Shown here: positions 22,017 through 32,800 of the stretch, in pieces
Numbering within the stretch: position 1 is the first letter of the stretch
How the letters are laid out: each line of letters begins with the position of its first letter
Source of the DNA: Coptis chinensis
Taxonomy: Eukaryota > Streptophyta > Magnoliopsida > Ranunculales > Ranunculaceae
Reading direction: 5' to 3'
Length of the DNA: 64,000 nt
Assembly: GCA_015680905.1 (NCBI GenBank)
Contig: CM027380.1
Coordinates: forward strand, 17,874,001 to 17,938,000
The notes under the pieces: generated by a model
The model's database searches: none
What the model saw: only the letters and a program-made list of their open reading frames with translations
What the model was told of the DNA's origin: nothing
Program-made: the position numbers and the translations under genes

Positions 22017-23177
22017 CTAACGATTCCCTTGCATGGATGCATACCAGATAGGCTCCTCCCAAACACTTGCAGAGTCATCCAGAAATATTGTCTCAATAGT
22101 ACCATCCTCTAAATTGTATATGTGCAGATCGTAACCACCACGATTCTCAACTACAGACGGGTCTGTAAAGTAGATGCAATTCCTAACGCAGCTTGGAAAA
22201 TCAGAAGTAGAAAGAGAAAACGAGTAATTAAACCCCAGGAAAATGGCACGATCGCCCAAGTCATTAACCTCCACCCACTTGCATTCTTCAAAATCTAGCT
22301 CCGATACTTTAAAACTTAGTGTTGTCTTCCTCTCATCTCTAATTGCCTTAATCTTCAACAGTTCTCCTGAAGATTCAACTAGATTCAATTCACCACGGCC
22401 ATAATGATATCCCTCGTCGCATATAAGCATTTTTGTAACAGGTGTCGGACCTTCAAGACCCTCAACTACAAACAAACTCCCATCAAATATAACAGTATAT
22501 AACTTGCCTCTACAATAAGTAACATCAATATATCCAGTTATTCCAAGCTTTTTGCTATCACTATTTCTAACGTAATTCCATTCATCATCCTTTTCAGGCA
22601 TACAAAAAAACAACCTAGTATACACAATACAAACCACGACCTCAACATGTTGAGGAGTCGAAATTATAATTGCTTTCTGAATATAAGTATCGCGAATAAG
22701 AGTTGCGTCTTCCCATGTAGTCATCTTTAAATAGTGAACCAAATATTGGAGCGTGCCATCATCACTACGATTCATTCGAAATACTTCAGGCATATCTAAC
22801 AACGAGGGAATATCAATTACTTTCCTTGTAAAGGGATGAAGTAATTGAATATCCCCATTTTCATGTATAGTCATTAACCAGCCATTAGACGCACCACAAA
22901 TTCTACAGTCAATAATTTCTGGTAAGTTTACCTTGTAATATTTGTTATCTAAGATACTGTAAAAAGGAGGTGAGTTAATCCAAATACTAGCCTTTTTGGG
23001 TATGCTGTTTTTGAAAGGGACTATTAGCCAGGGGAGACGACCTTTGTGACGCACTGGTGTAGAACGTGATTTCCATGTGGTGCAGACGTAACCGAACCGG
23101 ATTAAATCGGGGAGGGCTAAGCGAGCCGTGATTTGGTCTGTTAGTTCTGGTGGAAGTTGAGACCAATCACTAGACAT
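22017..23177 (-). CDS. F-box/DUF295 protein, copy 1
   Basis: A single-exon gene of 386 codons, typical in length for plant F-box/DUF295 (SKIP23-like) proteins. Residues about 4-45 form the F-box: WSQLPPELTDQITARLALPD, then LIRFGYVCTTWKS. This part would bind an ASK/SKP1 adaptor in an SCF ubiquitin ligase. The rest is the DUF295 beta-propeller-like region, with GASNGWLMTIHENGDIQLLH, FTRKVIDIPSLLD and the C-terminal CKWVEVNDLGDRAIFLGFNY and NCIYFTD motifs. The start is the ATG directly before SSDWSQLPPE, and the same start is conserved in the paralogue at 24604-25761. No stops or frameshifts were found. The substrate is unknown. The neighbour is a tandem duplicate in the same orientation about 2.6 kb away, a usual arrangement for this fast-evolving family. 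Confidence 0.9.
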   Translation of the reverse strand: MSSDWSQLPPELTDQITARLALPDLIRFGYVCTTWKSRSTPVRHKGRLPWLIVPFKNSIPKKASIWINSPPFYSILDNKYYKVNLPEIIDCRICGASNGWLMTIHENGDIQLLHPFTRKVIDIPSLLDMPEVFRMNRSDDGTLQYLVHYLKMTTWEDATLIRDTYIQKAIIISTPQHVEVVVCIVYTRLFFCMPEKDDEWNYVRNSDSKKLGITGYIDVTYCRGKLYTVIFDGSLFVVEGLEGPTPVTKMLICDEGYHYGRGELNLVESSGELLKIKAIRDERKTTLSFKVSELDFEECKWVEVNDLGDRAIFLGFNYSFSLSTSDFPSCVRNCIYFTDPSVVENRGGYDLHIYNLEDGTIETIFLDDSASVWEEPIWYASMQGNR

Positions 23178-24349
23178 TGTTTCTATGATCAGAAGATGGT
23201 TTCAAGAAACAAAATTAGGTACACTTTTGGAAACCCTACAGAGTCTGTCAAAGTGCATAATTTGGAAAGGTTTTGTAAACCGATGCGTCGACGGTTACAA
23301 CTGGGATTGGGTCATGGGCTTGAGGCATGGGCTCGGCTATTTACAGCTTCTATATATGTAAGTATGTAACCCACAAAAAAAACTAAACTCGCCTTGATTG
23401 ATGCCTTCATGTGGTGGCTGCTAGTGATTCCCTAGTAGACTGAACAAGCCTAAAAGGTAAAATCAGTACCCATTTTATTTTCGAAAAACTGAAGAAAGAG
23501 ATCAAATTTATTAACACCATTAAAATTTTATAAACCGCCTAAAAGAGGAGAAGAATACGAAGATTGAAATAGAAATATGAACTCTCTAGAAGTATATCCA
23601 AAGTAAAAGAGACTGGATCATATTTCTTTCAGGATTATCAATCAAATTTGGTTGAATATGGGCATAGTTTTAATCTTTTTGAATCCAAAATTAGCATTGA
23701 AGGAACAAAACTAGTTTACCTATAAATTGTAGATTTGAGTTAATTTGTGGAAACCCAATACCTCCGTATGGTTCTATTGAGGGAACTAATGTCTCCGAGA
23801 TAACACAATGTGTCAATCAAATAATAATCAGTCAGCCGACAGTAGCAACTAGCAAGGAACTGCCCAGTGCCTACTACCAAACGTTCATTCCCTAGCAACA
23901 ATAACTGACCAATATTATTGAGTCTCCTAACTAACCCCACTAATATTAACTACTTAGATATAATGCCTAGATAATAGGAGATACTAACTAACTCGAATCA
24001 AACCCAATTTATTCCTTGTTGTCAAGGAATAGATAGTCAATTATAACCAGGATCCTAGTAGTATCTATTAAGAGCCTAGACCAAAATGAATTAGGTGATT
24101 ATATGAACTCTGTAACTTATGCTAGATGATATCCTTTGAATGCTGCTCCACCTTGTATATGTACATTTAATAAAAAGAACTTTATGTAACTCACACACAA
24201 AGCACTTTTTGAAAGAGGCTAGCGTTCAAATTTATTATTCCAAATCCTAGCAACTTTGAAGCCTTTATGCACTAATTCTAAAACCTATGCAGCCAAAGAT
24301 ACAATCTATATGAGAACCCTAGCATTCAAATATACGTTTTGGGTAATGA
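23178..24349. other. Spacer between the tandem F-box genes
   Basis: The first ~170 bp are the 5' flank of F-box gene 1 and include CAACTGGGATTGGG and GGGCTCGGCTATTT, conserved in copy 2 at about 25866-25908. A TATATA word lies at about 23350. The rest (23400-24340) has no recognised gene. A small minus-strand open frame at 23940-23740 is not supported by anything else. Confidence 0.45.
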
Positions 24350-24603
24350 ATTTCAATCATCAACAAAATATACTGGTGTTGAATTCGAATCAAAGAACAG
24401 CACTACTGACTTTATGAAATCCACAATCAAAGCTGCAAATGCTGTATTGAAATGTAATGCAAATGCAAACAAAATAAATTACAAGAAGAAATAGTTCCAC
24501 TAAAGTTCACAAACCTTTAACTACAGAGGAGCCTAGTGAGATTTTCATTTGTAGATATTCTTTTCTAATATATCCACAAACATTAAACTGCCACATTTAC
24601 AAT

Positions 24604-25761
24604 CTAATGATGCCCTTGCATGGATGCATACCAAGTACTCGATGAATACCAGATAGGACCCCGTTGAATCACTGTTGAATCATCTAGATATATTGTCTTC
24701 ATAGTACCATCCTCTAAATTGTGTATACATATATCATAAGCCCCACGATTTTCTACTAAAGATTGCTCTGTAAAGTAGATACAATTCCTAGTGCAGCCAG
24801 GAAAATCGGATGCAGATAGAGAATACGAGTAACTGACCCCCACGAAAATAGCACGATCACCTAAGCTTTTAACCTCCACCCACTTACATTCTTCAAAATT
24901 TAACTTCCGAATTTTGAAGACGATTGTCTTGGACTCATCATCCTGAATTCTAATAATCCTCAACAAGTCACCTGAAGATTCAACTAGATACAATTTATCA
25001 TATCCATAATTCACCATTCTATTCTCTGATATAAGCAATTTCGTAACAGGTGACTCACCTTCAAGACCCTCAACTACATATAAACTACCATCAAATAAAA
25101 CAGCATAAAACTTGCCTTCACAATAAACAACATCATTATATCCAAACATCCCGTTTTCTATGCTTTTCCATTCATAATCAATTTCAGGCCTACAAAAAAT
25201 CAACTCATCATTAATATTACTAACCATAACAAGTGGAACCGGAGTTGCAGATATGATGGCTTTTGCGACGTAAGTATCACGAATAAGACATGAATCTTCC
25301 CACGCAGTACGTCCTAAATACTTTGCTTTATATTGGAGCTTGCCGTTCAAGAGTTTCATTCCATTTATTCCTGGCATATCTAGTAACGAGGGAAGATCAA
25401 TAACTTTTCTTGAAAAAGGATGAAGTAATTGAATATCTGAATTTTCATGGACAGTCATTAACCAACCATTAGAAGACCCGCAAATTCTACGGTCAATAAT
25501 TTCTGGTAAGTCTAAATTGTAAAAAATGTTATCTAACACGCTGTAAAACGGAAGAGAATCAATCCAAGTACTACTGTTTTCGGGTAAGTTATTTTTGAAG
25601 GGTGCTATAAGCCAAGGTAGACGGCCTTTGTGACGTGATGGTGTAGAGACAGATTGCCATGACGTGCAAACGTAACCGAAACGTATTAAATCTGGGAGAG
25701 TTAGGAGGTCCACGATTTGGTTTAATAGGTCTAGTGGAAGTTGAGACCAATCATTAGACAT
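24604..25761 (-). CDS. F-box/DUF295 protein, copy 2
   Basis: A single exon of 385 codons, collinear with copy 1 over its whole length. The F-box is at residues about 4-45 (WSQLPLDLLNQIVDLLTLPD, LIRFGYVCTSWQS). DUF295 follows, with GSSNGWLMTVHENSDIQLLH, FSRKVIDLPSLLD, CKWVEVKSLGDRAIFVGVSY and NCIYFTEQS. The differences are scattered and mainly conservative, plus small indels such as an extra SSTWYASMQ segment near the C-terminus, so both copies appear to be under constraint. It would act as the substrate receptor of an SCF ligase; the target is unknown. The start context (ATG before SNDWSQLP) matches copy 1. Confidence 0.9.
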   Translation of the reverse strand: MSNDWSQLPLDLLNQIVDLLTLPDLIRFGYVCTSWQSVSTPSRHKGRLPWLIAPFKNNLPENSSTWIDSLPFYSVLDNIFYNLDLPEIIDRRICGSSNGWLMTVHENSDIQLLHPFSRKVIDLPSLLDMPGINGMKLLNGKLQYKAKYLGRTAWEDSCLIRDTYVAKAIISATPVPLVMVSNINDELIFCRPEIDYEWKSIENGMFGYNDVVYCEGKFYAVLFDGSLYVVEGLEGESPVTKLLISENRMVNYGYDKLYLVESSGDLLRIIRIQDDESKTIVFKIRKLNFEECKWVEVKSLGDRAIFVGVSYSYSLSASDFPGCTRNCIYFTEQSLVENRGAYDICIHNLEDGTMKTIYLDDSTVIQRGPIWYSSSTWYASMQGHH

Positions 25762-25849
25762 TGTTTCTTTGAATGATTAAAGGTTGAGCGAACTCTTTGA
25801 AAAACTTGGAAACCCTAGAAAGAGAAATTTGGAAATTTATACAAAGAGA

Positions 25850-25920
25850 TACCATCCACGGTTTCAACTGGGATTGGGCTCTGGCCTATGGGGCGTGGAC
25901 TCGGCTATTTTTACCCACAG
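25850..25920 (-). promoter_or_regulatory. Conserved 5' flank of the F-box duplicates
   Basis: The words ACGGTT..CAACTGGGATTGGG and GACTCGGCTATTT occur upstream of copy 2 here, upstream of copy 1 at about 23289-23342, and in diverged form at about 26390-26445. This marks the duplicated 5' flank or untranslated leader. Regulatory function is inferred only from retention. Confidence 0.4.
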
Positions 25921-26139
25921 ATTATTGGGCTTTCCGCTCTTTATTATGTTGACATGGTGCCAATTCCTTAATAATTAACACCCGAATAGTGATCACGTTT
26001 TTGAAGTTTGTATTTTGTGACACCCGAATTTTGTTTATCAGAAATGTCCCACACACACAGAATATAGCTCTCTGTTCCAAAAATTTATGTTTTGCGGCCT
26101 TGAATTTTTAAAATGCAAACGATAATCTGCTCTAAGAAT

Positions 26140-26450
26140 GTCCTTGAATTTTTCTAGCAGAATTGTCTCAATAGTACCATATTCCAAATTGTACATCAAA
26201 CATAGCCTAAGTTTTTAACCTCCACCCAATTACATTTTTCAAAATCTAGCTTCATAACTCTGAAGCTGATAGCAGGATTGGAGATTGATTTATTAACGTT
26301 AGGAACACCAGAAAAGTTTTAGAAGCCTAGAAAACAGTAACAATGTAGGACAATTGTTATGGGAATATATGTGAAATTATACAATAGCGTTCACGGTTGG
26401 AACTTGGAACCAGGCTTGGTTTATGGAATTATGGACTCGGCGCACTATTC
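26140..26450 (-). pseudogene. Gutted third copy of the F-box/DUF295 gene
   Basis: Plus-strand 26158-26195 (TTGTCTCAATAGTACCAT and following) matches the C-terminal coding end of copies 1 and 2. 26212-26262 (TTTTTAACCTCCACCCAATT) matches the CKWVEV region. The ~110 bp that should lie between them are missing. After about 26285 nearly all the remaining gene body is absent, and 26385-26445 again resembles the conserved 5' flank (GGACTCGGC). So one duplicate has collapsed by internal deletion to about 300 bp. Confidence 0.65.
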
Positions 26451-26849
26451 GCAGCCACATTGGCTCCTTTGCGCATGGTTCATTTTGAAATCTATCATTT
26501 GGCTTTTGTCCACGAAATTGTGCCCTGTTGCCGAGTTTTTGTTGTTCATATTGTGGTTGCAGACGCCACACGGCACACTCTATCGTTCTTACCTGTAAAT
26601 TTCTTTCTGAACATTGAATTTGAAAATGCTATTGTAACACTGATCTTGTTTCTCATTTATACGTTTGTTTTTACAAAAACTTATAGAGAAACAGGGATAC
26701 TCCCTTTTCAAACTTAAAATTTGCAAAGAGATCAACCTCAACAGGCTCTCAAAATTATAAGTTACTTCGAAGTGCACACAATAATCTTGTCTATAATAGC
26801 TTGGAGTTTCATTTGTGTTGAGCAGAAACTGTTAATCAGCTATCAAGTA

Positions 26850-29800
26850 TCAACGTCCGGAGGCTTCAGTCATTGATATAGTAGCATTGGAAGTTGACGA
26901 GCCTGTTGAGGTTGATTTGTCACCGCGAACTCTCTTAGTTGCATCTATGAAGGTGGGTCTAGTTGGAGTGTCCGTTGCATATCCTTTGCTCAATAGCAAC
27001 ACAACAACTTCAGACATTGTAGGCCTAGAAACAACTGAGGATTGAGTGCACAACAGAGCAATCTCTATAACTTTCTTTACTTGTTCTATCTCATATTCCT
27101 CGGAGTCTAAGCTTTCATCTACCAAGTCCATTAACATGCCATCCTCGTATAGTTTCCATGCCTGTTCATACATTGATTAAAATATTAATTAGGAAAGAGA
27201 GAAAAATAAGCCTCTATCTACTGATCCTAAAAAGGAACAAGTGGAACAAGGGAGAATTACCCATTCAAGAAGGTACTGTGTAATAGGTTCAAGCTTCACG
27301 TCATTACTCTTCCGGCCACTTACTATCTCTAGGACAACCACACCATAGCTGTAGGTGTCAACCTTGGTAGATAATTGCCCATGGATGGCATATTCAGGTG
27401 CTGTATAACCCCTGGTGCACAAAAAACACGTGCTTCAGATGAAAATTAAGTTAACGTGCGTACTAAAACTTCATACATGTGCACCAATGTCATTTAGTTG
27501 GTGGCACATATTAGATATGATTAAGGGTAGGCATTTTTCTGTCGGTTTAAGATAAATGGAGATATGGGTACTGTGTTTATGCATTGACTTACAAGGTTCC
27601 TGCAAATCGGGTGCTTATATGACTTTGATCCTCGGGAAGAAGCCTTGCCAAACCAAAATCTGCAATCCTTGGTTGAAAATCATCATCGAGCAGTATGTTG
27701 CTGGACTTAATATCTCGATGTATAATACATACATGGAATTCCTCGTGTAGATAGGCAAGACCCCGAGCTGTGCCAACAATTATATCAAACCGTTGCTTCC
27801 AGTTAAGAGTCCCATGCCTGTCGCCTATTAACCACAGAATACGAGTTGTTAAACAATACATCAGTGGAGAAAAAATATCAAACTCTCAAAACTATCACTC
27901 TTCATTGAACAAAGAAGAATAATAGTAGTATTTGACGCTTGATGATCAAAGAAATAATATGGATATATAAGAAGATTTATATACCAAATAAGAATTTGTC
28001 GAGGCTTTTATTAGCCATGTATTCATATACAAGAAGTAATTCTTGGCGTTTGTTACAGCACCCAAGAAGGCGGATAAGGTTCCGATGATGAACATTGCTG
28101 ATTAGCTTCACTTCACTCTCAAAATCGGCCTTTGCTCTAACAGATTGCCCAATTGCAAGTTTCTTGACTGCAACAATTTTTCCATTTTTCAGAGTTCCCT
28201 GCCATTGATTAAAAAGAACAAAAATTCTTTCAGGAAGTCGCATCACAAAAGGTTGATTCTCAACTTATTCTGCCTAGTTTGTTCTTGTAGAGAAAATTTC
28301 TGTTTTTCTCGATCAGAGCGCGCCCGCGCTCAGAGTGGGCGCGACCCGCGCTCATGACTCCAGTGTTTTTAGCGCGACCGCGACTCAAAGAAGCGACCAG
28401 CTCCACCAGCATTCCAGAGTAGAGCCAGCCCGTATCTTCGGGCTTTTTCTCCGTGGGCCCCATTCTGATGAGAATCACAAATTTGGTTTTGGTATAAAAA
28501 CAAAATCGATCTTTTAAAACCTAACTTTTCCAAAACCAAGAAAAGAGTGATTCTGAAGAACAATTCTTTGTGAGTTGAGTGTTCATTCTTTGTGAGTGAA
28601 TTGAGAGACTTGTCGATTCTTTCGGACATCTAGTAAAGCTTGGAACTTCGCGGTGTGGGGCGTAGGCAAATTCTTAGAACCACGATATATCTCGTCTTGT
28701 GGTTTGTTCTTCTTTACATTGATTGTTTTATTTCATATGTTTGTTATTTGATATTGAAGTGTTGGGATATTGCTTGGAGGGTGTTGAAGTCTTGTCTATT
28801 GAGAAAGATCAATCTTTGTGTAGGATTGATCCGTTTGGTGTGGGTAACGTTGTTTCCGCAATTATTTATTCACAACAGTTCTAGTGACTTGTTTTTTACT
28901 CATTGACAGTTCTTCAAGATAAAGATTGTTGATGCAACACTTACCTTGTATACATCTCCAAAACCGCCTTCTCCCAGCTTGTTTTGCTCATTGAAGTTTT
29001 TGGTTGCAGATATAAGATCTTTGTACTTGAAATTTACTGGACCTCTTAGCTCTGTTGCTCCTAGTATATCTCCTGTCGAATGCAAAACTCTATCAAGTCA
29101 ATAAATTGTGAAGAGATAATTGAAGTATTGATACATTTGTGTTTCCTTAAAGGAAGAACAGAAATGAATAAACAAAGTCATCTTAAGTTCTGCTTGCAAT
29201 GTGACCAATTTACTATTGTTAAAACTCGACTAGACACAAAAGGAAATAGACCTATTGGCTCAATAACCAGTACTCCAGTAGTCTTTAGTCTTTACCTCTA
29301 CGCTCTCTCATAGGCTTTCTTCTGAACCATATTATGAATCCAACGGCAAACAAAAGAAGGGCGATGACACCTCCTACCACCCCCCAAATAATAGCTTTCT
29401 TGTTGTTTGATCCTCCTGCAAAGAGTACATTTCAATCAATATAACCACTCTTAAAGAACAACTGTGAAATCGCTTTTTTTTTTTTTTTTTGGGATACGAA
29501 ATTCAGAGTAACCAAAACATTATGCCAAAAAGTTCAGAGAAAATGCACAGATTTAAAATGGTACATTAAAACAACCCTCACCTTTTCCTAGAAATGACGT
29601 AAGATCAGTTGTTTGATTGCTACTAAAGAAAGCCCTATCCGAGTATCTAAGAAAACATCCAGCATCAACAGCCCTTCCCTCAGAATCTGGAGGACAACTC
29701 TCTATATTGGTATATGCAACTTTTAAGCAATCCGTACATCCGGTCTGACTTACTGTCCTTGCACATTGAGCAATCGCGTACACATCAGTACCACCCCCAG

Positions 29801-32800
29801 TTACATTAGATGCCGCGAAAAATCCATTTATTCTTGGTGTTGCAGCAACAAGATCCGATAGCAACTTGCCTACATTTGCACCAAAATTGTTTCCCTGAGA
29901 TACGGTCCTATTGCCACAGATGCCAACATTGCCTGGGAGAGTTGTTTGATCAAAGAAGTCATTGCTCTCATACCTTCAGCCAAAGTAAAACACCTTGTAA
30001 ACTTTACAATAGAAATTTATTTTACAAACAGGTAACTCTGCGGTTGGTCCAATGGTTACCAATGTTGGGGATTACACCAATACCAATCGGTTCCCCCACT
30101 ACACAGATAACTTGTATGAACACACTTCAACTCTAGATAAATCTCAAATATCACAAACTACCTATACTAACATGCCCAACTCATTAAAACAACTATCAAC
30201 AACAAATAATAATGTAAAGCGGTTAAACAACAAACCACAACACAAAGATTTACCGTGGTTGACCCGATGATGCCTACTTCCAAGAAAGAGTTCTTAATAA
30301 AATGGGAAGGAAGATTACAATCTCTCCTTTTTCTGATCTCTCACCTTACTAGATCACTCTTATCTCTTTCTGAGGGTTGTATATCCGTAAAGGTTATCTC
30401 TCTTTTTGTTTTAGTCCGGATTCCAATCCTTCCGACTTGTTTTTTTTCCGTTAGGTTAGGTTTTCCAAAACCTTGATTTTTGGTTTTATCTCCAAAACCA
30501 AATTCGCGGATCTTGTAGCAAGGGCCCACGAAAATAGACTGGCCTTGGTATCTCTCACTCTGGCCGAAGTCGCTTGAAGACTGACACGGGCGCGGCACTT
30601 TGTGCTGGTCGCCTCTATGTTTCTTGAGCTGGAGCTCGGCGCCAACCTCTTCTTTCGGCGGCCTCGACTTCGGATGTCGAGTTTTGCCGTTTACGTCCGG
30701 CTCGGTTTCTCTCCTCATGTGAGGGATAACTCCGACAATCTCCCCTCCCGAGCGGTGAGGGGGCTACCTCCATGCAATTTGCCAAATCAGCGGGAGGAGT
30801 GTCTTTGCCATTCCGTGATAGCCAACAAAACATCAAACTTACCTTTCGGTAAGACTTTGGTCATCATATCCGACCCGTTCTTGTCGGTATGGATCTTCTC
30901 GATACCTAAATGCTTGTCTTCGAAGTACTTCTCTAATCGATGATAACGCATGTATGTGCTTGGATCTAGAATGAAAACTTCGGATTCTTGCTCAGTGGAT
31001 GGCGCCTTCGACCGTCACAGAACTACAAACTGTTTTACTTTTTAGCCCCAGTTAAATTCGAAGAACCTCTTCATCCATAGCAACTCTTTGCAACACGATT
31101 GGCTGCAATATACTTTCGGCCTACGTAGTGGAGAGGGCAACACACTTTTGCAACTTAGATTGCCAAGAAACCGCTCCCCAAAAGTAACCGGATAACCGGA
31201 GGTGGACTTCATCGAGTCAACATCACCGCCATGTCCGGCGTCGGTGTAGCCTTCAAGTAAGGGCTTACTTCCACCAAAGCACAAACATGATTTGGAAGTG
31301 CCTTTGAGATATCTCAATATCCACTTAACACCTTCCCAATGCTCTTTACCCGGTTTGACGGCAATCGCTTACCGCCCCAACGGCGAAAGCAATATCCGGT
31401 CTAGTACACACCATGGCATACATCAAATCGCCCCATCGCGGATGCATAAGGAATCTTTTCCATCGACTCTGCTCATGCTCACCCTTAGGACACATCTCTT
31501 TGGTCATGCGGGCCACCCACCAAAGCGGACAACCGGCGGCCGGCGATCCATGTTGAATCTCTTCAACACCTTCGATGTAGCTTTCTTGAAAAGCCACAAC
31601 TTTCCACTCTTTACGTCACGGTGATCCGCGATCCCAAGTATCTCGCTTTGCTTGACCCAAATCCTTCATCTCAAAGGACTTACTCAAGTCTTTCTTCAAA
31701 TTGGATATCTTGTTGATGTTTGGGCCAACTATCAACATCATCATCCACATACACAATAGCACAATGAAATCTCCATCCGAAATCTCGAACAAACGCGCCA
31801 ATGATCGGGCGGACTTCTTGTATCCTTGCTTCACCATAAAGGAGTCAAACTTTATGTACCAATCGTCTCGGTGCTTGCTTCAACCCATACAAGCTCTTTA
31901 TCGGCTTGCATACTAGGTGCTCCTTGCCTTTGACCTCAAACCCTCCGGGTCGGGTCCATGTAGACATCTTCTTCTTCAAGGTCTCCATGAAGAAAAGCAT
32001 TTTAACATCTAGTTGCTCAACCTCTAGGTTCATACTTGCGGCCATACCCAATACCACCCGGATAGAAGTCATCTTCACTTCTACGGAGAAAATCTCATCA
32101 AAGTCAATCCCTTTCCTTTGACCGAATCCCTTCCACAACAAAGGCGAGCTTTGTGCCTTGGGTGAGGATTGTTCTCCTCATGCTTGACTTTGTATATCCA
32201 CTTATTCTTGAGAACTTTTCTCCCCTGTGGGTTTCTCGACTAACTTCATAAGTGTGATTCTTATGCAAAGAATCCATCTCGTCATGCATGGCCTTGAACC
32301 ACTTTTCTTTGTGCGTACGCTTCAAGTGCCTCTTGATAGTACATAGGTTCTCCACCATCCGATGGTAACGCGTGCGTTATGTGGTGGATACCTGTTGAAG
32401 CTAGTCTCTCTGTCGGACCTCTCTTGCCCCCATCTGGCTGGTGCCGGGGAGGATGCACTTCCGCTTGCTCGGTGGTGGTTCATGCATCTCATCTGCATCT
32501 TCTATACCAATAGGTTCTATCCCATCATGAAGCAATAGGATTCTCATCATGAGCTTCAAACTCATGGTTCTCTGCATTCTCAATGCGCCTACGCGTTCCA
32601 CGGTAGGAACTTACGGTTACGAATCAACAAGATCATTGGTGAAAGCTTGTAGCTTCTCCCTCCTCAAAATCTGCTATGGTTTGGTCTTCCAGAACCTGAC
32701 ATCTCGACTTGGATTACCTTCTTGTTAATCGGATCATAGAGTTTGTAACCAAACTTTTCATCTCCATAACCGGAAAAATGCCTTTGCTTGGCTTTGTCAT

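Noticed and set aside
30341-30718. Minus-strand 125-codon frame within an LTR
   Set aside because: Lies inside the copia element 1 LTR; no domain, and not conserved in the partner LTR.
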